A stretch of 64,000 nt of DNA from Gaiellasilicea sp963765705 (GTDB lineage Bacteria; Actinomycetota; Thermoleophilia; Gaiellales; Gaiellaceae), in assembly GCA_963765705.1 (NCBI GenBank), contig CAVXXJ010000013.1, positions 124,001 through 188,000 of the forward strand, in the 5' to 3' direction. The notes beneath the pieces were generated by a model. That model was given only the letters and a program-made list of their open reading frames with translations. It was not told the DNA's origin and did no database searches. Position numbers and translations under genes: made by a program. Numbering within the stretch: position 1 is the stretch's first letter; each line of letters begins with the position of its first letter. This document shows, piece by piece, positions 51,518 through 60,889 of the stretch.

Positions 51518-52769
51518 GCCAGCGCGCCCTTGCCCTGATCGACGGGGAGCACTACGCGCCGGTCGTGAGGTCGGCGCTGGAGGAGCTCCCGTACGACTTC
51601 GTCGCCGCCCACGTCGTCGGCGGCACCGAGAAGCTGCGCGGCGACGCCGACTACGGCGTCGAGGTCGCCGGCGACCTGGAGGCCGCGCTCGCCGAGCACC
51701 GGCCGGAGCTCGTCGTCGATCTCTCGGACGAGCCCGTGCTCGGCCCGCAGGAGCGCTTCCGGTTCGCGAGCCGCGTGCTCGCGGCCGGGCTGCCGTACGT
51801 CGGCGCCGACTTCCGCTTCGACCCGCCCGAGCTGGCGCCGTTCCCGCTGCCGTCGATCGGGATCGTCGGCACCGGCAAGCGGGTCGGCAAGACCGCGATC
51901 ACCGCCCACGCCGCGCGGCTCTTCGCGCGCGACCGGAAGGTCGTCGTCGTCGCGATGGGGCGAGGCGGGCCTCCCGAGCCCGAGGTCGCGAGCGTCGCGC
52001 CGGACCTCGACGCGCTGCTCGAGCTCTCGCGCGCCGGGCGCCACGCGGCGTCGGACTATCTCGAGACGGCGGCGCTCGCCGGCGTCGAGACGATCGGTTG
52101 CCGCCGCTGCGGCGGCGGGCTCGCCGGCACGGTCTCGATCTCGAACGTCCACGAGGGAGCGAGGCTGGCGGTCGAGCTCGGTCCCGACCTCGTCGTGTTC
52201 GACGGCAGCGGCGCCGCCTTCCCGCCCGTCGAGACGAGCCGCCGGATCCTCGTCGTCAACGCGCAACAGGACCCGGACGTCGTCACGGGCTACCTGAACG
52301 AGTACCGGCACCTCGTCTCCGACCTCGTGATCCTGACGATGGCGGAGCACGGCAGCGGCTGGGAGGAGCTGCACGGCCGCGCGCTCGCGCTGGCGCCGAA
52401 CGGTGATCGCGACGACGCTGCGCCCGAAGCCGGCCGAGGCGATCGACGGCCGAACGGTCGCGTTCTTCTCGACTGCGCCGGAGTCGGCGTTCGGGGTGTT
52501 CGCGGACGCACCTGCGGGACGAGCACGGGGCGGACGTCGTCCACGTCTCCGGCAGCCTCGCCGACCGGGCCAAGCTGCGCACCGAGCTGGCGAGCGTCGA
52601 GGCGGAAGTCTTCCTCGTCGAGCTGAAGGCCGCGGCGATCGACGTCGTCGCGGAGGCGGCGAGCGAGCGCGGGGTCGAGGTCGTGCTCGCCGGCAGCGAC
52701 GTGCTCACCGCAGACGGGCAGGATCTCGACGCCGAGCTGCTGCGTCTCGCCGAGGAGGCCGCGGCATGA
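51514..52769 (+). CDS. Cyclic 2,3-diphosphoglycerate synthetase (two indels)
   Basis: GTG 51514 overlaps the previous stop. The N-terminus ALALIDGEHYAPVVRSAL, and the phosphate loop GIVGTGKRVGKTAIT (about residues 115-129) with VVVVAMGRGGPPEPE, match the archaeal enzyme that closes 2,3-diphosphoglycerate to the cyclic diester using ATP. Other conserved parts are FDGSGAAFPPVE and VNAQQDP. Frame changes near 52402 and 52500; the corrected protein is about 418 residues, a little shorter than the methanogen enzyme (about 460). The next gene encodes the enzyme for the preceding step. Confidence 0.85.
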
Positions 52770-53685
52770 GCGAGCGGCGCAAGGGCGAGCGCGACTTCCT
52801 CGGCAGCCGCGAGCGGCCGTACTCGAAGGGTCTGATGGCCCGCGCCCTCACCGGCGTCGGCGTGCGCGAGGACGACGCGTACGAGCTGGCGCGCCGCACC
52901 GAGCTCGACCTCGTGAAGCGCGGGGAGGTCTCGATCGACCTCGACCGGCTGCGCGAGCTCGCCGCCGACGTGCATGGGAGAGGACCGCGGCACCCGCGCG
53001 GTGCGCCAGCTGCGGCGCTTCCGCGACCTGCAGGAGCTGGACCTGCCGGTGATCCTTCTCGTCGGCGGCGGCACGGGCACCGGCAAGTCGACGGTCGCGA
53101 CCGAGGTCGCCTACCGGCTCGGGATCACCCGCGTCACCTCCACCGACTTCGTGCGCCAGACGATGCGCGCCTTCTTCTCGAAGGAGTTCATGCCCTCGAT
53201 CCACTACTCGAGCTTCGAGGCCGGCCTCGGGCTGACGAAGGCGGAGGAGGAGGAGTCGGGCGACGCCGCCCTGCTCGGCTTCCTCGACCAGACGCGCAAC
53301 GTGCTCACCGGCGTCGAGGCGGCGCTGCAGCGGGCGCTCGACGAGGGCTGGTCGATGGTGCTCGAGGGCGTTCACCTCGTTCCGGGGATGATCACGACCG
53401 AGCTCCGAGGGTGCGCTCGTCGTCCAGTGCGTGCTCGGGATCCGCGACGAGGAGATCCACCGGACGCACTTCTGGATCCGCGACGAGACCTCCGACGGCG
53501 TCCGGCCGGTCGACCGCTACATCGCCGGCCTGCCCGAGATCCGAATGATCCAGGAGTACCTGCTCGACCGCGCCGCCCGCTGCGACGTCCCCGTGATCGA
53601 GAACGAGAAGCACGCGGAGGCGGTCGGCGCGGTGATGGAGCTCGTCCTCGAGCAGGCCGAGCGGGTCGCGCAAGGCGTGCGATGA
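52766..53685 (+). CDS. 2-phosphoglycerate kinase (two indels)
   Basis: ATG overlaps the synthetase stop (ATGA). An N-terminal ATP-cone-like segment (RPYSKGLMARALTGVGV) is followed by the kinase domain with Walker A LVGGGTGTGKSTVATE (about residue 100), then TSTDFVRQTMRAFF, SYRLG-like helices, and MVLEGVHLVPGMI. Frame changes near 52970 and 53405. The corrected length, about 305 residues, equals the Methanothermus enzyme. It phosphorylates 2-phosphoglycerate to 2,3-diphosphoglycerate, the substrate of the upstream gene product. Confidence 0.86.
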
Positions 53686-54657
53686 GCGAGGCGCCCCAGC
53701 AGACCTGCCCCTGCGTCCTCTTCGCCCGCGCGACCGAGTGGGCCGCGCTCGCCGGCGCGCGCTGGCTCGGGCGCGACGACCAGGACGCTGCCGAGAAGGC
53801 GACCGAGGGCGGGATGATGGCCGGGCTCTCGGAGCTTCCGATCTCCGGGAACGTCGTCATCGGCCCCGACGACGGGGAGGCGCTCGGAGTCGACACGCAG
53901 ATCGGCGCCGGCGGTGAGGCGTTCGACCTCGCGCTCGACCCGCTCGAGGGGCGAGGCGTCGTCGCGCGCGGCGGCACGGGAGCGATGTCGATGCTCGCGG
54001 TCGGCCCGCCCGGCTCGCTGCTGCGGCTTGCCGGACATGTACATGCGGCGGATGGCGGTCGGCCCGCGCGCGAAGGGGAAGATCGACCTGATGCGCCCGA
54101 TGGTCGAGAACATCGCCGCCGTCGCGGACGCGTTCGGGCGCAACGCGAACGACATCACGACGCTCGTGCTCGACCGGCCGCGCCATCACGATCTGATCGA
54201 GGAGATCCGCGCCGCGGGCGCCCGGATCAAGCTGATCCAGGACGGCGACGTGACCGCGTCGATCTCCGCCGCGATCCGCGGCACCAACGACCATCTCGCG
54301 GTCGGGATCGGCGGCACGCGCCAGGCGATCCTCTCGGCCGCGGCGCTGCGCTGCCTCGGCGGCGACCTGCAGGCGCAGCTCTGGCCGACGACCCGCAGCG
54401 AGATCGGGGAGGCCGCCGCGCACGGGATCGACGACGTCAACCGCGTCTTCTCGGCGGACGATCTCGCTCCCGGCGAGGTGATCGTCGTCGCGACCGGCGT
54501 CTCGAACGGCGACCTGCTCCGCGGTGTCCGCTTCCTCGCCGACAGCGCCCGCACCCACTCGCTCGTGATGTGCATGCGCTGCAACTGGGTGCGTTTCTCC
54601 GAGAGCATCCACTTCTTCGCCCGCGACCGGAAGGAGGAGGTGCGCCTCCTCGGGTAG
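53682..54657 (+). CDS. glpX: GlpX-like class II fructose-1,6-bisphosphatase paralogue (one indel)
   Basis: ATG overlaps the kinase stop. Family motifs: ATEGGMMAGL, phosphate/metal loop FDLALDPLEGRGV, RPRHHDLIEEIRAAGARIKLI and QDGDVTASI. The usual GTPEG loop reads GIGGTRQAI here, so the substrate pocket differs. Frame change near 54030 (one inserted T). About 325 residues, ending at TAG 54655-54657. It could be the fructose bisphosphatase of gluconeogenesis, or a phosphatase adapted to the phosphoglycerate pathway in the same operon. Confidence 0.85.
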
Positions 54658-54669
54658 CCTTGGGCAGCG

Positions 54670-55248
54670 ATGGCCACACGCGAAGAGATCGTCGAGGCGC
54701 TGCACACGGTCGAGGACCCGGAGCTCGGGATGGACATCGTCGAGCTCGGGCTCTTCTACGACGTCGAGATCGAGGGCCCGAAGGTGAAGGTGATCCACAC
54801 CCTCACGTCGATGGGCTGCCCCGCCGGGCAGATGATCCAGGAGAACATCCACGAAGCGACCTCGTCGGTCGAGGGCGTGGAGGAGGTCGAGGTCGAGCTG
54901 ACCTTCGATCCCCCGTGGACGCCGGACAAGATGTCCGACGACGCCAAGTTCATTCTCGGCTTCGGCTACAGCCGCACTCAGCCGGAATCGTCAGCACGAT
55001 CTTCCCGAGCTGCTCGCCGGCCTCCATCCGCTCGTGGGCGGCGCGGGTCTCGGCGAGCGGGAAGACGGAGTCGACGTGAACGCGTGCCCGGCCGCTGCGC
55101 ACGAGCTCGTACGCCCCGAGGAAGTCCTCGCGCGTCCCCATCGTCGAGCCATAGATCGTCAGCTGCTTCCACCAGAAGCGGTGCAGCTGCGCAGGCGGGT
55201 TGGGGCCGCTCGTCGCCCCGCAGACGGTCACTCTTCCACCGGGCTTGA
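54670..55248 (+). CDS. DUF59/MIP18-like metal-sulfur cluster assembly protein, 3' end uncertain
   Basis: The first 100 residues match the family: VEALHTVEDPELGMDIVELGL, VIHTLTSMGCPAGQMI and VELTFDPPWTPDKMSDDAKF, with the conserved Cys in MGCPAG. Such proteins help deliver Fe-S clusters (SufT-like, PaaD-like). Family members end near residue 100. Here the frame stays open for another 90 codons of Arg/Ser-rich sequence antisense to the oxidoreductase gene, so the true stop near 54975 has probably been lost to an indel. Confidence 0.8.
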   Translation: MATREEIVEALHTVEDPELGMDIVELGLFYDVEIEGPKVKVIHTLTSMGCPAGQMIQENIHEATSSVEGVEEVEVELTFDPPWTPDKMSDDAKFILGFGYSRTQPESSARSSRAARRPPSARGRRGSRRAGRRSRRERVPGRCARARTPRGSPRASPSSSHRSSAASTRSGAAAQAGWGRSSPRRRSLFHRA

Positions 55249-55926
55249 CCGCTCCGAGTGAGTCCTTCCACGTCGCCTCGCCCACGGTCTCGACGACGAC
55301 GTCGACGCCGCCGAGCTCCTTCGCCGCGGCCGGCTGCCTCTGCGTGGGGCACGGCGAGATCGGCGCCCCATTCGCGGGCGCGCTCGAGCTTCTCTTCCGA
55401 CGACGGAGGTGACGAGGGTCTTCGCTCCGAGGGCACGGGCGATCTCGAACGACGCCGTCGCGACACCGCCGCCGATCCCCCAGATCAGCACCCACTCGCC
55501 CTCCTGCAGCTTCGCCTTCGTCACGAGCATCCGGTAGGCGGTCTCGTAGACGAGCGGGAACGCCGCCGCGGTCTCGAAGTCGATCGCGTCGTCGAGCGGG
55601 AACACATTTTCCTCGGGCACCGCGATCGTCTCGCAGTGCGTTCCGTCGGTGTGCTCGCCGATCACAGTGATCATCGGGCCGTGCTCGAGCCCGGGGTTGA
55701 TCACCACCCGCTCGCCGGTGTCGACGCGCACGCCGGCGCCGTCGGCGCCGAGGATGCGCGGCTTCGGTACCGAAGGGAGCCCCTTGCGAACCCAGAGGTC
55801 GAGGTGGTTGAGCGACGCCGCACGCAGCGAGACGAGCACCTCGCCGGGTCCGGCGACCGGATCCGGGGCGTCTTCGTACCGCAGCACCTCGGGACCGCCG
55901 TCCTCGTGGATACGGATCGCTTTCAC
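54950..55926 (-). CDS. Quinone oxidoreductase-like zinc-type alcohol dehydrogenase (several indels)
   Basis: I choose GTG 55926 (VKAIRIHEDGGPEVLRYEDAP), 7 nt after a CAGGAT box; a GTG two codons upstream is also possible. MDR-family features: PGEVLVSLRAASLNHLDLW, GADGAGV, ETAYRMLVTKAKLQEGEWVLIW and the Rossmann loop GIGGGVATAS. Later parts VVVETVGEATWKDSLG and KPGGRVTVCGATSG lie in other frames (changes near 55470, 55390 and 55310). About 320 residues, ends near 54950. Catalytic zinc Cys residues are absent, as in quinone oxidoreductases. Confidence 0.82.
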
Positions 55927-55929
55927 GGG

Positions 55930-55939
55930 CACAATCCTG
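55930..55939. promoter_or_regulatory. Overlapping divergent -10 boxes (quinone oxidoreductase / queG)
   Basis: CACAAT on the plus strand (55930-55935) ends 6 nt before ATG 55942. CAGGAT on the minus strand (55939-55934) ends 7 nt before GTG 55926. Only 15 nt separate the two start codons. Confidence 0.6.
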
Positions 55940-55941
55940 TC

Positions 55942-56951
55942 ATGACCGCCGCTGAGCTGGCCCGGGTCGGTGCGGAGCTCGGCCTGGATGCGGTCGGGGC
56001 CGCGCCCGCCGACCGCCTATGAGGAGACCGAGCGGCACATCCGCGAGCGGCGGGAGCGCGGCCTCTTCGCGGGGATGGGCTTCACGATGCGCCGTCCGGA
56101 GGTCTCGTGCCATCCGGAGACGCTGCTGCCCGGAGCGCGGACGGTGATCTCGGCCGCGCTCTGCTACTACGGGCCGGCGGCCGAACCGGGGCCGGGGGAG
56201 GGACGGCTGGCGCGCTACACCTGGGCCGACCGCTACGGCGACCTGCGGGAGAAGCTCGACGAGCTCGGGCGCAGGCTCGGGGGCGAGTACCGCGTGCTCG
56301 TCGACGCCAACGACCACGTCGATCGCGAGGGCGCCGCGCGCGCGGGCGTCGGCTTCTACGGGAAGAACACGCTCCTGATCACGCGGCGGCACGGCTCGTG
56401 GGTCGTGCTCGGGACGCTCGTCAGCGACCAGGCGGTCGAGTCGTCGACGCCGATGGACGCCGGCTGCGGCTCGTGCACGCTCTGCATCGACGCCTGCCCG
56501 ACCGGCGCGCTCGACGAGCCCGGCACGCTCGACTCGACCCGCTGCCTCTCCTACTGGACGCAGGCGCCGGCGCCCGTGCCGGAGCCGTACCGCACCGAGC
56601 TCGGCGCGCTCGTCTACGGCTGCGACATCTGCCAGGACGTCTGCCCCTGGAACCGCGGCGTCGAGAAGCGCCGCGCCAGCGAGCCGGCCCCCGCGGCGGC
56701 GGAGCCCGCGGTCTCGCTGGTGGACTGGCTCGAGGCGGATGGGGACGAGCTGGTCGAGCGGTACGACCGTCTCTACGTTCCGCGGAACGACCCGCGCTGG
56801 CTGCGCCGGAATGCGCTCGTGGCGGCCGGCAACGTCGGCGGCGCCGCCGAGCGCGCCGCGGTGGAGCGGTATGCCGACGACGAGGACCCGCTGCTCCGCG
56901 AGCACGCCGCGTGGGCGCTCGCGCGCATCGACGAGCGGGACGTGCGCATGA
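55942..56951 (+). CDS. queG: Epoxyqueuosine reductase QueG (two indels)
   Basis: N-terminus MTAAELARVGAELGLDAVGAAPADR, then a frame change near 56020. Cobalamin/iron-sulfur enzyme of tRNA queuosine synthesis: both 4Fe-4S clusters are visible, CGSCTLCIDACPTGAL and CDICQDVCPWN, together with GFYGKNTLLI. The C-terminal HEAT-like part (RNALVAAGN, LREHAAWALARI) is intact. The natural stop is probably TGA 56949-56951 overlapping the kinase ATG; reaching it needs one more frame correction near 56930. About 335 residues. No other queuosine genes are in the window. Confidence 0.9.
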
Positions 56952-58718
56952 AGCTGATCCGGATTCTCTCCACCGTCGCGGGTCGCATCGTGCCGCTCGC
57001 GCTCGCGAAGCTGCTGCTGGACCGCGACAGACTTCCCGCGGCACTACGAGGCCGCCGCCTGGTGGCTGCTCGGCGCTGCAGGCGCTCGTCGCCCTGGCGC
57101 TCCTGGGGCTCGCGTACAGCTGGCGGCGCCGCCTGCGGTGGCTCGCGCTGCTGAACGTCGCGGCCGACTTCGCTCTGGTCGGCGCGCTGCTGCTCGTCTA
57201 CGCCTGGGAACCGGGTCAGCCGCTGCGCACGCTGCCCTACCTGGTCGTGATCGAGGCGGCGCTCTTCTTCCGCCTGCGCGGCGGCGTGATCGCCGCTGTG
57301 CTCACGCGTGCCGCTCTTCGCAGGCCTCGAGCTCTGGCGCGAGTCGGAGTTCGGCGTCCCGACCGAGCCCGACGTCGATCATGCTCCGTGGGCTGATCGC
57401 TCTCGCACTCGGCGGCGATCGTCGGGCGCCTCGTCGACATGGAGCGCGGCCAGGCCGCTGCGGCCCGCGAGCGTGCCGCCGAAGCGGAGCGGCTCCGCGA
57501 CGAGCTCGGACGGCGGATCGACATGCAGGAGGCGACGAGCCGGGCCGCCCGCGCGCTCGGCTCGTCGCTCGACCTCGACGTGGCCTTCGCCGCCTTCGTC
57601 CAGGAGTTGCGCGGCCTGCGTGCCCTTCGACCGCGCCGCGATCCTCCTCGTCGAGGGCAGCCGCGCCGTCGTGATGGCGACGGCCGGCATCGACGAGGAA
57701 GAGTTTCTCGGCCCCGGCACCTCTGTTCCCATCGACGGACTCGATCCTGGAGCAGGTGATCGGGAAGTACCGGACCGTCTACCGCGAGGACATCGCCGAC
57801 GGGCGCTATCCCGAGGAGGCGCGCCTGCTCGAGCTCGGCGTGCGCTCGCGCGTGCTCGCGCCGCTGCAGGTCGGCCCGCGGGCGATCGGGGCGCTCGTCG
57901 ATCTCGCGGACCGAGCCAGGCAGCCTTCCGCGCCGAGGAGGTCGAGCTCGTGACCGCTCCTCGGCCGGCTCGTCGCGACCGCCGTCCAGAACCTGCGGAC
58001 GCACGAGGCCGAGCGCACGACCGTCGAGGAGCTGCGCCGGCTGTCGGCGCTCCGCGCGGACTTCGTCTCGCTCGTCTCGCACGAGCTCCGCAGCCCGATG
58101 GCGGCCGTGATCGGCTCGGCTCGGACGCTGCAGCAGCGCTGGCGCGAGCTGCGCCCGGACCAGCGGGAGGCGTTTCTCGCCGTGATCGGCGACGAGACGA
58201 CGCGACTCTCCGCGCTCGTCGGCGACGTGCTCGACACGTCGAGGATCGAGTCGGGAACGTTCGGCTACACGTTCTCCGACGTCGATCTCGCCGAGATCGT
58301 GCGCGACTCGGCGGCAGCCGCGGAGATCGGCCAGGACGAGGTGCGGCTCTCGCACGAGCTGCCGACGGCGCTACCGCGTGTCCGCGGCGACGCCGAGCGG
58401 CTGCGGCAGCTGATGGACAACCTGATCTCGAACGCGGTCAAGTACTCGGAGTCCGGCGGCGAGGTCACGGATCCACGCCCAGTTGGACGACGGTCACGTC
58501 GTCGTGCGCGTCCAGGACGCCGGCCCAGGAATCGCGCCGGAGCATCAGGCTCAGATCTTCGAGAAGTTCGGCCGCGCGTCCGGCAGCGCCAAGCCCGGTA
58601 CGGGTCTCGGGCTCTTTCTCGCGCGCTCGTTCGCAGAGGCGCACGGGGGCTCGCTCACCGTCGACTCGCGGCCGGGCGAAGGGCGCGACGTTCACGCTGA
58701 AGCTCCCGCGTGGGCTAG
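56948..58718 (+). CDS. Membrane sensor histidine kinase with GAF-like domain (many indels)
   Basis: N-terminal helices (ALQALVALALLGLAYSW, VAADFALVGALLLVYAW, and a third near 57240-57300), a coiled coil around 57440-57540, a GAF-like domain (FDRAAILLVEGSRAVVMATAG), HisKA box SLVSHELRSPMAAVIG, and ATPase boxes LMDNLISNAVKYSESGG, DAGPGIAPEHQ and GTGLGLFLARS. Frame changes occur near 57045, 57315, 57390, 57625, 57740, 57910, 57960, 58470 and 58690. The stop is near 58716, overlapping the convergent WYL gene. No response regulator lies next to it. About 590 residues. Confidence 0.82.
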
Positions 58719-59701
58719 CCGGGAAGCTTGACGCGGGTGAGCCGCAGCTCCTTCAGGAGCTGGGCGGCGCGCTTTGCGATCGCCGGCCGCGCGTCGGCGG
58801 GCTCGAGCACGACCGCGTCGCCGCGGTCAGCGAGGATCTCGCCGATCAACCAGTCGCTCGTGCCGACCCGCAGCGTCGCGAGCGCCGATCCGTCGGTCAG
58901 CCGCACGGCGCCGCGCTCGACGCGGTAGCGCGCGACCGGCTTGCCGTAGCGGACGCGCACCTGGTGCGTGTCCTGGAGGAAGTGCGGATCGAAGCCGTCG
59001 CGCGGCTCGAACGTCTCGTCGGTCATCCGGGCGGAGCGCATCCGGTCGAGCCGGAACGAGCGCTCGGCGTTCGCGGAGCGGTCCCACGTGTGGATCAGCC
59101 AGTTGGGCAGGATGCGCTCGAACGTGTACGGCTCGACGAGTCGCTCGGCCGGCGCCTCGTCGCCGTCCTTCAGATAGTCGATCGCGACCACGCGCCGCTG
59201 CTCGATCGCGTCCGAGAAGGTGGCGACGAGCCCTTCCTCGTCGCTCTCGGTGCCCGACTGCGGCGCCTGGTGATCCTCGAACTGGCCGAAGGTCTCCTCG
59301 AGCTTCTTGCGGACGCGGTCGAGCGGCGTGTGCACCTGCGCCGCGATCGACGGGCCGACGATGTCGAGCGCAAGGTGGATCGCCCGCGCTTCGAGCGGCG
59401 TCAGGCGGGGAGCCAGCCGGAAGACGTCGCCGTAGAGCTCCTTGTCGACGCGGACGGAGTCGCCCTCGAGCTCGGCGTAGACCGTGTAGCAGCCGCCGCC
59501 GAAGTTGACGAGGTTGAGCAGCGACAGGTGCTCCTGCAGCTCGTCGCGCGGGATGTGGAAGCGCTCCGCGAGGTCGTCGGGGTCGAGGCGGGCGCTGCGG
59601 CCGTCGCCGCACGCCGCGAGCAGGTGCGCGAGGAGCGACTGGAGTACCGCAAAGCGCTCCGGCGCCACCGGTGGGGCGGGGCGCTCGGCTGCGTCGGTCA
59701 G
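58715..59701 (-). CDS. WYL-domain regulator, PafC-like
   Basis: About 328 residues. An N-terminal winged-helix-like segment (LQSLLAHLLAACGDGRSARLDPDDLAERFHI in part) is followed by LSLLNLVNFGGGCYTVY and the WYL domain with VVAIDYLKDG, LVEPYTFERILPNWLIHTWD and the WCX tail. Together with the next gene it forms the tandem pair typical of PafB-PafC, which controls the mitomycin/DNA-damage response in actinobacteria through single-stranded DNA binding. No ATG or GTG is near the start; CTG 59701 overlaps the previous stop (CTGA). Confidence 0.78.
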   Translation of the reverse strand: MTDAAERPAPPVAPERFAVLQSLLAHLLAACGDGRSARLDPDDLAERFHIPRDELQEHLSLLNLVNFGGGCYTVYAELEGDSVRVDKELYGDVFRLAPRLTPLEARAIHLALDIVGPSIAAQVHTPLDRVRKKLEETFGQFEDHQAPQSGTESDEEGLVATFSDAIEQRRVVAIDYLKDGDEAPAERLVEPYTFERILPNWLIHTWDRSANAERSFRLDRMRSARMTDETFEPRDGFDPHFLQDTHQVRVRYGKPVARYRVERGAVRLTDGSALATLRVGTSDWLIGEILADRGDAVVLEPADARPAIAKRAAQLLKELRLTRVKLPG

Positions 59702-60733
59702 TGACTGGCGACGGCCTTCACGCGGGCGAGCTTCGGCGGCTCCGCCTCGTGCGCGTCCCGCACGCGCTGGAGCCCTTCGGCGCACGCGGCCCGCAGCTCC
59801 GCCGGCTCGAGCGGGACCGCGCGGCCGTTCTGGCGCAGCACCCAGCCCGCGAGCGGCTCGATCGCGGCGTAGTGCGTCTCGAAGACGCCTTCGGTGAGCG
59901 TGCCGGCCTCGCGCAGCGTCCGGTGCACCCACCAGGCGGTGTCGCCGTTGACCTCGATCTTCGCGGTGCCGGCGACCGGGCCGTGCTGCCAGTCCTCGCC
60001 GACGCGGTAGGCGTCGACGTCGAAGTCGGCCGGCAGGCGGAAGTCGCGCTCGCGCCGCGTCGCGAACCTGATGTCGCTGCGGATCCGCGAGACGCGGAAC
60101 GTGCGCACGTCGCTGTTGTCGAGATCCTCGCCGACCACGTACCAGGTGCCGCGGTCGCGCCGGAGCGCGTACGGGTTGAGCGAGCGCTCGCGCACGGCGT
60201 CGCGACGCGGCGACCAGTAGTTGAACTTGATCGTGCGCTGCTTCGAGATCGCGGACTCGAGCTTCGAGAGCCGGCCGGCCATCTCGGGCGAGTAGTCGGC
60301 GTCCCGCACCTGGACGCGGGAGGCGGTGTCGGTCGGCGCGTCGTCGAAGCCGGGTCTGCCGAGCGCGAGGTTCTGGAGCGCGAGCCGGAGCGGCTCCGCG
60401 TACGCGAACGTCCCTTCGAGCATGTACAGCGCCGTCTGGAGCGCCGCCAGCTCGTCGTCGTCGAGCTCGAGCTTGTCGAGGAAGTAGTTCTCGGAGCGGA
60501 GCGTGTAGAGCTCCTCGCCGGTGAACTCGTCCCGCTGCGAGTGGAGCGGGCACGCCCAGCCCGATCAGCTCGGCGCGGTCGGAGTAGAAGCGGCGCGCGA
60601 AGGCCTCGTCGGACATCTCCGAGTAGCCCTCGACGTTGCCCTTCACGTCGCGCGCGGTCAGCGGCCGCCGCTCCGCCATCAGGAACGCGACGAGCGAGAG
60701 CTGACGGATCAGCTTGTCGGTGTCGTGCGACAT
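59698..60733 (-). CDS. WYL-domain regulator, PafB-like (indels)
   Basis: ATG 60733. The helix-turn-helix region reads DKLIRQLSLVAFLMAERRPL, DVKGNVEGYSEMSDEAFARRFYSDRAELIGLG (in part). After a frame change near 60555 come the linker (MLEGTFAYAEPLRLALQN) and the WYL domain: ISKQRTIKFNYWSPRRDAVRERSLNPYALRRDRG (in part), WYVVGEDLDNSDVRTFRVSRI and the WCX tail ending KAVASH. About 345 residues. It is the upstream member of a PafBC-like pair, translated with a 4-nt overlap. Confidence 0.82.
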
Positions 60734-60763
60734 TCGCGCCCGAGCTTATCTCTAGTCCGCAGC

Positions 60764-60860
60764 GAGCACGGGCAAAGCCCGCGCTCGCGCGAAGTCAAGA
60801 GCTGCATGGGCATGGTCAAGCCATGCCCACGGCAAAACCCCTGAAGGGCCGCTTCGCGGT
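60764..60860 (+). repeat. Composite intergenic hairpin repeat, copy 6 (enlarged)
   Basis: A GAGCACGGGC-AAA-GCCCGCGCTC hairpin (60764-60786, one mismatch), then a perfect 9-bp hairpin TGGGCATGG (60807-60815) with CCATGCCCA (60821-60829), then the core ACCCCTGAAGGG with CTTCGCGG (60837-60860). It lies between divergently related transcription units upstream of the WYL pair. Confidence 0.68.
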
Positions 60861-60889
60861 CCGACCAGCTCAGCCCGCCGGACGGGTTG

